Shown: positions 8,018 to 9,536 of the stretch, piece after piece | How positions within the stretch are numbered: the first letter of the stretch is position 1 | Layout: each line of letters begins with the position of its first letter | NCBI GenBank assembly: GCA_963621145.1 | Contig: CAVFDI010000060.1 | Coordinates: forward strand, 1-9,536 | DNA: 9,536 nucleotides | DNA from: W0P28-013 sp963621145 | GTDB taxonomy: Bacteria; Bacteroidota; Bacteroidia; Bacteroidales; Paludibacteraceae | Direction: 5' to 3' | The notes under the pieces: model-generated | The model's input: the letters and a program-made list of their open reading frames with translations, nothing else | The model's database searches: none | Told to the model about the DNA's origin: nothing | Translations under genes and position numbers: made by a program

Positions 8018-8049
8018 CAAATGTATTATTTTTTTTTTGTGTGCGCAAC
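8018..8049 (-). promoter_or_regulatory. Bacteroidota-type promoter for the four-gene operon
   Basis: On the minus strand, TACATTTG (8018-8025) matches the Bacteroides sigma-ABfr -7 consensus TAnnTTTG in every defined position. Twenty bases upstream, GTTG (8046-8049) matches three of four positions of the -33 TTTG box. Farther upstream, at about 8050-8084, lie A- and T-tracts that could act like an UP element. The predicted start is about 120 bases before the ATG at 7890. The other three operon genes lack a comparable pair of boxes, which fits a single transcript. Confidence 0.6.
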
Positions 8050-8098
8050 TTTTTTGCAAGAAAAAAAATGAAAAATTTTTTTGTGGGGGCAGATTTTT

Positions 8099-8121
8099 GG
8101 TTGATCTGTTGATCGGTTGAT
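8099..8121 (+). repeat. Three 8-base GTTGAT-type tandem units
   Basis: The units GGTTGATC, TGTTGATC and GGTTGAT(A) lie in tandem. The same period and wording appear in reverse orientation at 404-419 beyond the far end of the operon. Confidence 0.55.
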
Positions 8122-8179
8122 AAGTCTCTATGTTTCTCGTGCTTCGCACTGTTTCTATGTTTCTGTCTCTAATTTCTGG

Positions 8180-8196
8180 TTTTCGGTAGCCGAAAA
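8180..8196. repeat. Hairpin TTTTCGG / CCGAAAA
   Basis: Two perfect 7-base arms enclose a 3-base loop (TAG). It is symmetric in base content, so it could act on either strand. It lies about 130 bases upstream of the proposed operon promoter and no gene ends next to it, so a terminator role is not supported. Confidence 0.4.
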
Positions 8197-8234
8197 ACGC
8201 AATTATTTTTCATTTTTCATTGTTCATTAAAACC

Positions 8235-8263
8235 GTAGAGACGCCACATTGTGACGTCTCTAC
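8235..8263. repeat. 29-base palindrome starting GTAGAGACG, ending CGTCTCTAC
   Basis: Thirteen of fourteen positions pair around a single central base; the only mismatch is position 10 against 20. The pattern of a near-perfect palindrome with GTAGAGACG ends is the kind found as dispersed copies in intergenic DNA of several phyla. I infer a REP or MITE-like dispersed repeat from its form. It is preceded by CATTTTTCATTGTTCATT and followed by ATTATCAACTGTCAATTGTC, both simple-worded repeats. Confidence 0.6.
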
Positions 8264-8324
8264 ATTATCAACTGTCAATTGTCTTGGCTGTAGCCCCCTT
8301 TCCAGTTTCCCCCCCAAAAAAAAT

Positions 8325-8348
8325 ATTGAATTATTGAATTATTGAGTT
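8325..8348 (+). repeat. Tandem repeat, 3 x 8 bases (ATTGAATT)
   Basis: Two exact ATTGAATT units are followed by one ATTGAGTT unit. This is a simple short tandem repeat that could vary in copy number by slippage. It is not near a promoter element that I can recognise. Confidence 0.6.
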
Positions 8349-8355
8349 ATTTTCT

Positions 8356-8534
8356 AACCCCCTCCGCTTCGCTCGTCCCCCTATCTTTTCGCTTTGCTCC
8401 AAGCAGGGGGACAGAATCGCATTGAAGTCGGTTTGGTGCAGTTTTGTTATTTCACAGACTTTTTGTCGCCAGATTCTCTCCCCCTGCTGCGTTAGCAGAT
8501 AGGGGGAGTACCCACGCAGTGGGGGTAGGGGCTT
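8356..8534. repeat. Cluster of C5/G5 hairpins, probable composite intergenic repeat
   Basis: Three hairpins lie close together. GTCCCCCT (8375-8382) pairs with AGGGGGAC (8405-8412). CTCCCCCT (8478-8485) pairs with AGGGGGAG (8501-8508) and has an inner CTGCT/AGCAG option. CCCAC (8511-8515) pairs with GTGGG (8519-8523). The arms of the first two are near-identical, so they can also pair with each other. It contrasts sharply with the surrounding AT-rich DNA. Comparable C-run/G-run hairpin sequences are frequent between genes in gut Bacteroidales; that link is from general knowledge, not a search. Confidence 0.5.
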
Positions 8535-8631
8535 GAGGTTAATTAAGAATTTTGAATTTAGAATTATGAATCATTCTCATTCAAGAAAGCCACAATCTTC
8601 AAATTTTCAAATCTTTAAATAATGAAAAAAA

Positions 8632-8659
8632 TAATTAAGTAATTGGAAATTAGATAATT
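8632..8659 (-). repeat. Right copy of the 28-base perfect inverted repeat
   Basis: This is the exact reverse complement of 210-237. Similarity continues imperfectly to about 8715 (GTCTTTATTC, ACTCTTTATTC). It lies between the operon promoter region and the recombinase gene, about 100 bases beyond the recombinase stop codon. Confidence 0.75.
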
Positions 8660-8756
8660 AGGTGATTAAAGTCTTTATTCTTTTGTTTTTACTCTTTATT
8701 CTATTATCTCTAACCTATAACCTCTAACCTTTTCGGACGCACTCGGTGCTATATAA

Positions 8757-9536
8757 TTATGGTGTAGTTGGTTTGTTGGGGTATTGTTCGTGGAGGTAGT
8801 GGAAGATGGTGGAGCGGGCGACATGGTAGCGGCGTGCGAGTTCGGCGATGGAGTGACCTTTGGCGTAGAGTGCGAAGAGTTGTCGGCGGTAGGGGTAGAG
8901 TTTGCGGTGGTTGGGGGCGGTGTGCGCTCCGACGGGTCGGCCGAGGGTAACGCCTTCGGATTTTTTGCGTGCGAGAGCCTCTTTGGTGCGCAGACTGATG
9001 AGGTTGCGCTCGATTTCGGCCGAGAGTCCAAAGGCGAAAGCCAGCACTTTGCTTTGAATGTCGTCGCCCAGTCGGTAGTGGTCTTTGATGGTCCAAACGC
9101 GGCACTCTTTGTGCATGCAGATATTCAGAATGTCCATAATCATGAAGAGATTGCGGCCGAGTAGTGAGAGTTCGGTGCAGATGATGATGTTGTTGTGGTG
9201 TACGCGTCGGAGCAGTCGCCCGAGAATGCGTTTGTTGTAGGCTTTTGCGCCGCTGATGGTTTCTTCTATCCAGTCGTCGATGGCAGGTTTTTCCCATTCA
9301 ATTACTATGTTTTGCAGTCTGCGCTTAATCGTAGAGGCACTTGTTCCTAACGACTCTGCCAACTCTGCCACCGTTTGCTTGTTTTCTTGATACAACCTCC
9401 ATAATTCCAAATCTGAAGGAAGTTTGCTGTTGCGGAAACGGTAACCACAATTTGCACATTTGTACGTTTGAACGCCATTGCGAACACCATACTTAACCGT
9501 ATGTGTAGAGCCACATACAGGACATTTGCTTTTATT
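8757..9536 (-). CDS. Zinc-ribbon/HTH-serine recombinase chimera, 5' end cut by window
   Basis: The frame is open to the right edge and shows 259 residues. Counting from the edge, 5-34 form a zinc ribbon (CPVCGS, then YKCANCGYRF: C5, C8, C27, C30) and about 46-76 an HTH (QTVAELAESLGTSASTIKRRL). Both look like the N-terminus of a zinc-binding IS transposase. From about 82 the protein becomes a Mpi-type serine recombinase: WIEETISG (89-96), ELSLLGRNL (122-130), KVLAFAFGLSAEIERNLIS (163-181), RTKEALARKK (183-192), GRPVG (201-205), and a final HTH (about 229-247). The segment that carries the catalytic serine (usual form YxRVSxxxQ) is missing, and a catalytic arginine is Leu125. The true start is probably just outside the window, since NKSKCPVC resembles a protein start. 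DNA cleavage is unlikely; DNA binding remains possible. It may be a decayed chimera or a repurposed DNA-binding protein. Confidence 0.85.
   Translation of the reverse strand, partial: NKSKCPVCGSTHTVKYGVRNGVQTYKCANCGYRFRNSKLPSDLELWRLYQENKQTVAELAESLGTSASTIKRRLQNIVIEWEKPAIDDWIEETISGAKAYNKRILGRLLRRVHHNNIIICTELSLLGRNLFMIMDILNICMHKECRVWTIKDHYRLGDDIQSKVLAFAFGLSAEIERNLISLRTKEALARKKSEGVTLGRPVGAHTAPNHRKLYPYRRQLFALYAKGHSIAELARRYHVARSTIFHYLHEQYPNKPTTP

Larger units (their letters stand above)
8050..8756. other. Non-coding repeat-rich intergenic region, right flank of the operon
   Basis: No credible gene lies here. From left to right it holds A/T tracts (8050-8085), 8-base GTTGAT-type repeats (8099-8121), TTTCTATG/TCTATGTTTCT echoes (8126-8167), a TTTTCGG/CCGAAAA hairpin (8180-8196), a 29-base palindrome (8235-8263), an ATTGAATT tandem (8325-8348), a cluster of C5/G5 hairpins (8356-8534), the right 28-base inverted repeat (8632-8659), and AACCT-type repeats (about 8709-8730). 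A weak GCAC-CGA-GTGC hairpin near 8739-8750 follows the recombinase gene. No good U-tract is seen for that gene's terminator. Confidence 0.6.

Noticed and set aside
8018..8049. Possibility that the operon promoter is an invertible (phase-variable) promoter
   Set aside because: No pair of matching inverted repeats closely flanks the promoter. The only long inverted repeat encloses the complete operon.
8099..8348. Short tandem repeats considered as a CRISPR array
   Set aside because: The units are 8 bases with no spacers and no cas genes nearby. They are simple tandem repeats.
8749..9297. 182-codon minus-strand frame overlapping the recombinase
   Set aside because: It is a shifted frame of GC-rich recombinase DNA. 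The translation is R/T/P/Q/H-rich and has no motif, while the recombinase frame is clearly conserved.
9462..9469. AAACGTAC on the minus strand, resembling part of the invertible-promoter repeat motif used by Mpi-type invertases
   Set aside because: It encodes part of the zinc ribbon (QTYK), matches only part of the motif, and has no inverted partner that I could find in the window.

Overview
The window looks like part of a chromosome from a Bacteroidales-type member of the Bacteroidota. The evidence is a SusC/RagA TonB-dependent transporter followed by a SusD/RagB lipoprotein, a Bacteroides-style promoter (TAnnTTTG -7 box), no Shine-Dalgarno signals before the genes, and AT-rich intergenic DNA full of short dispersed repeats.

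Layout. Positions 1-77 may hold the last codons of a rightward gene that starts outside the window. Positions 78-444 are non-coding and repeat-rich. A four-gene operon on the minus strand fills 496-7890. In transcription order it is: an unrecognised lipoprotein (6952-7890), a SusC-like outer-membrane barrel (3683-6913), a SusD-like surface lipoprotein (1908-3653), and a secreted three-module protein in the place where SusE/SusF-type glycan-binding proteins usually sit (496-1827). Gaps are 38, 29 and 80 bases. A promoter is proposed at 8018-8049 and a hairpin plus U-rich terminator at 434-470. Positions 7891-8756 are non-coding, with a GC-rich leader and several families of short palindromes and tandem repeats. 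The right end (8757-9536, minus strand, cut by the window edge) encodes an unusual protein: a transposase-like zinc ribbon and helix-turn-helix joined in frame to a serine recombinase that has lost its N-terminal catalytic serine.

How the genes work together. The operon is best read as a nutrient-capture system. SusD and the barrel would form a lidded importer for an oligosaccharide or peptide. The three-module protein would help capture substrate at the surface, and the leading lipoprotein may be an accessory. No glycoside hydrolase, protease, hybrid two-component sensor, SusR or sigma/anti-sigma pair lies in the window, so the substrate cannot be named.

Most unusual points: the chimeric recombinase with two catalytic defects; the conserved cysteine pair in each module of the non-lipidated SusE/F-position protein; and the two operon flanks, which share several short repeats in mirrored order, including a perfect 28-base inverted repeat.
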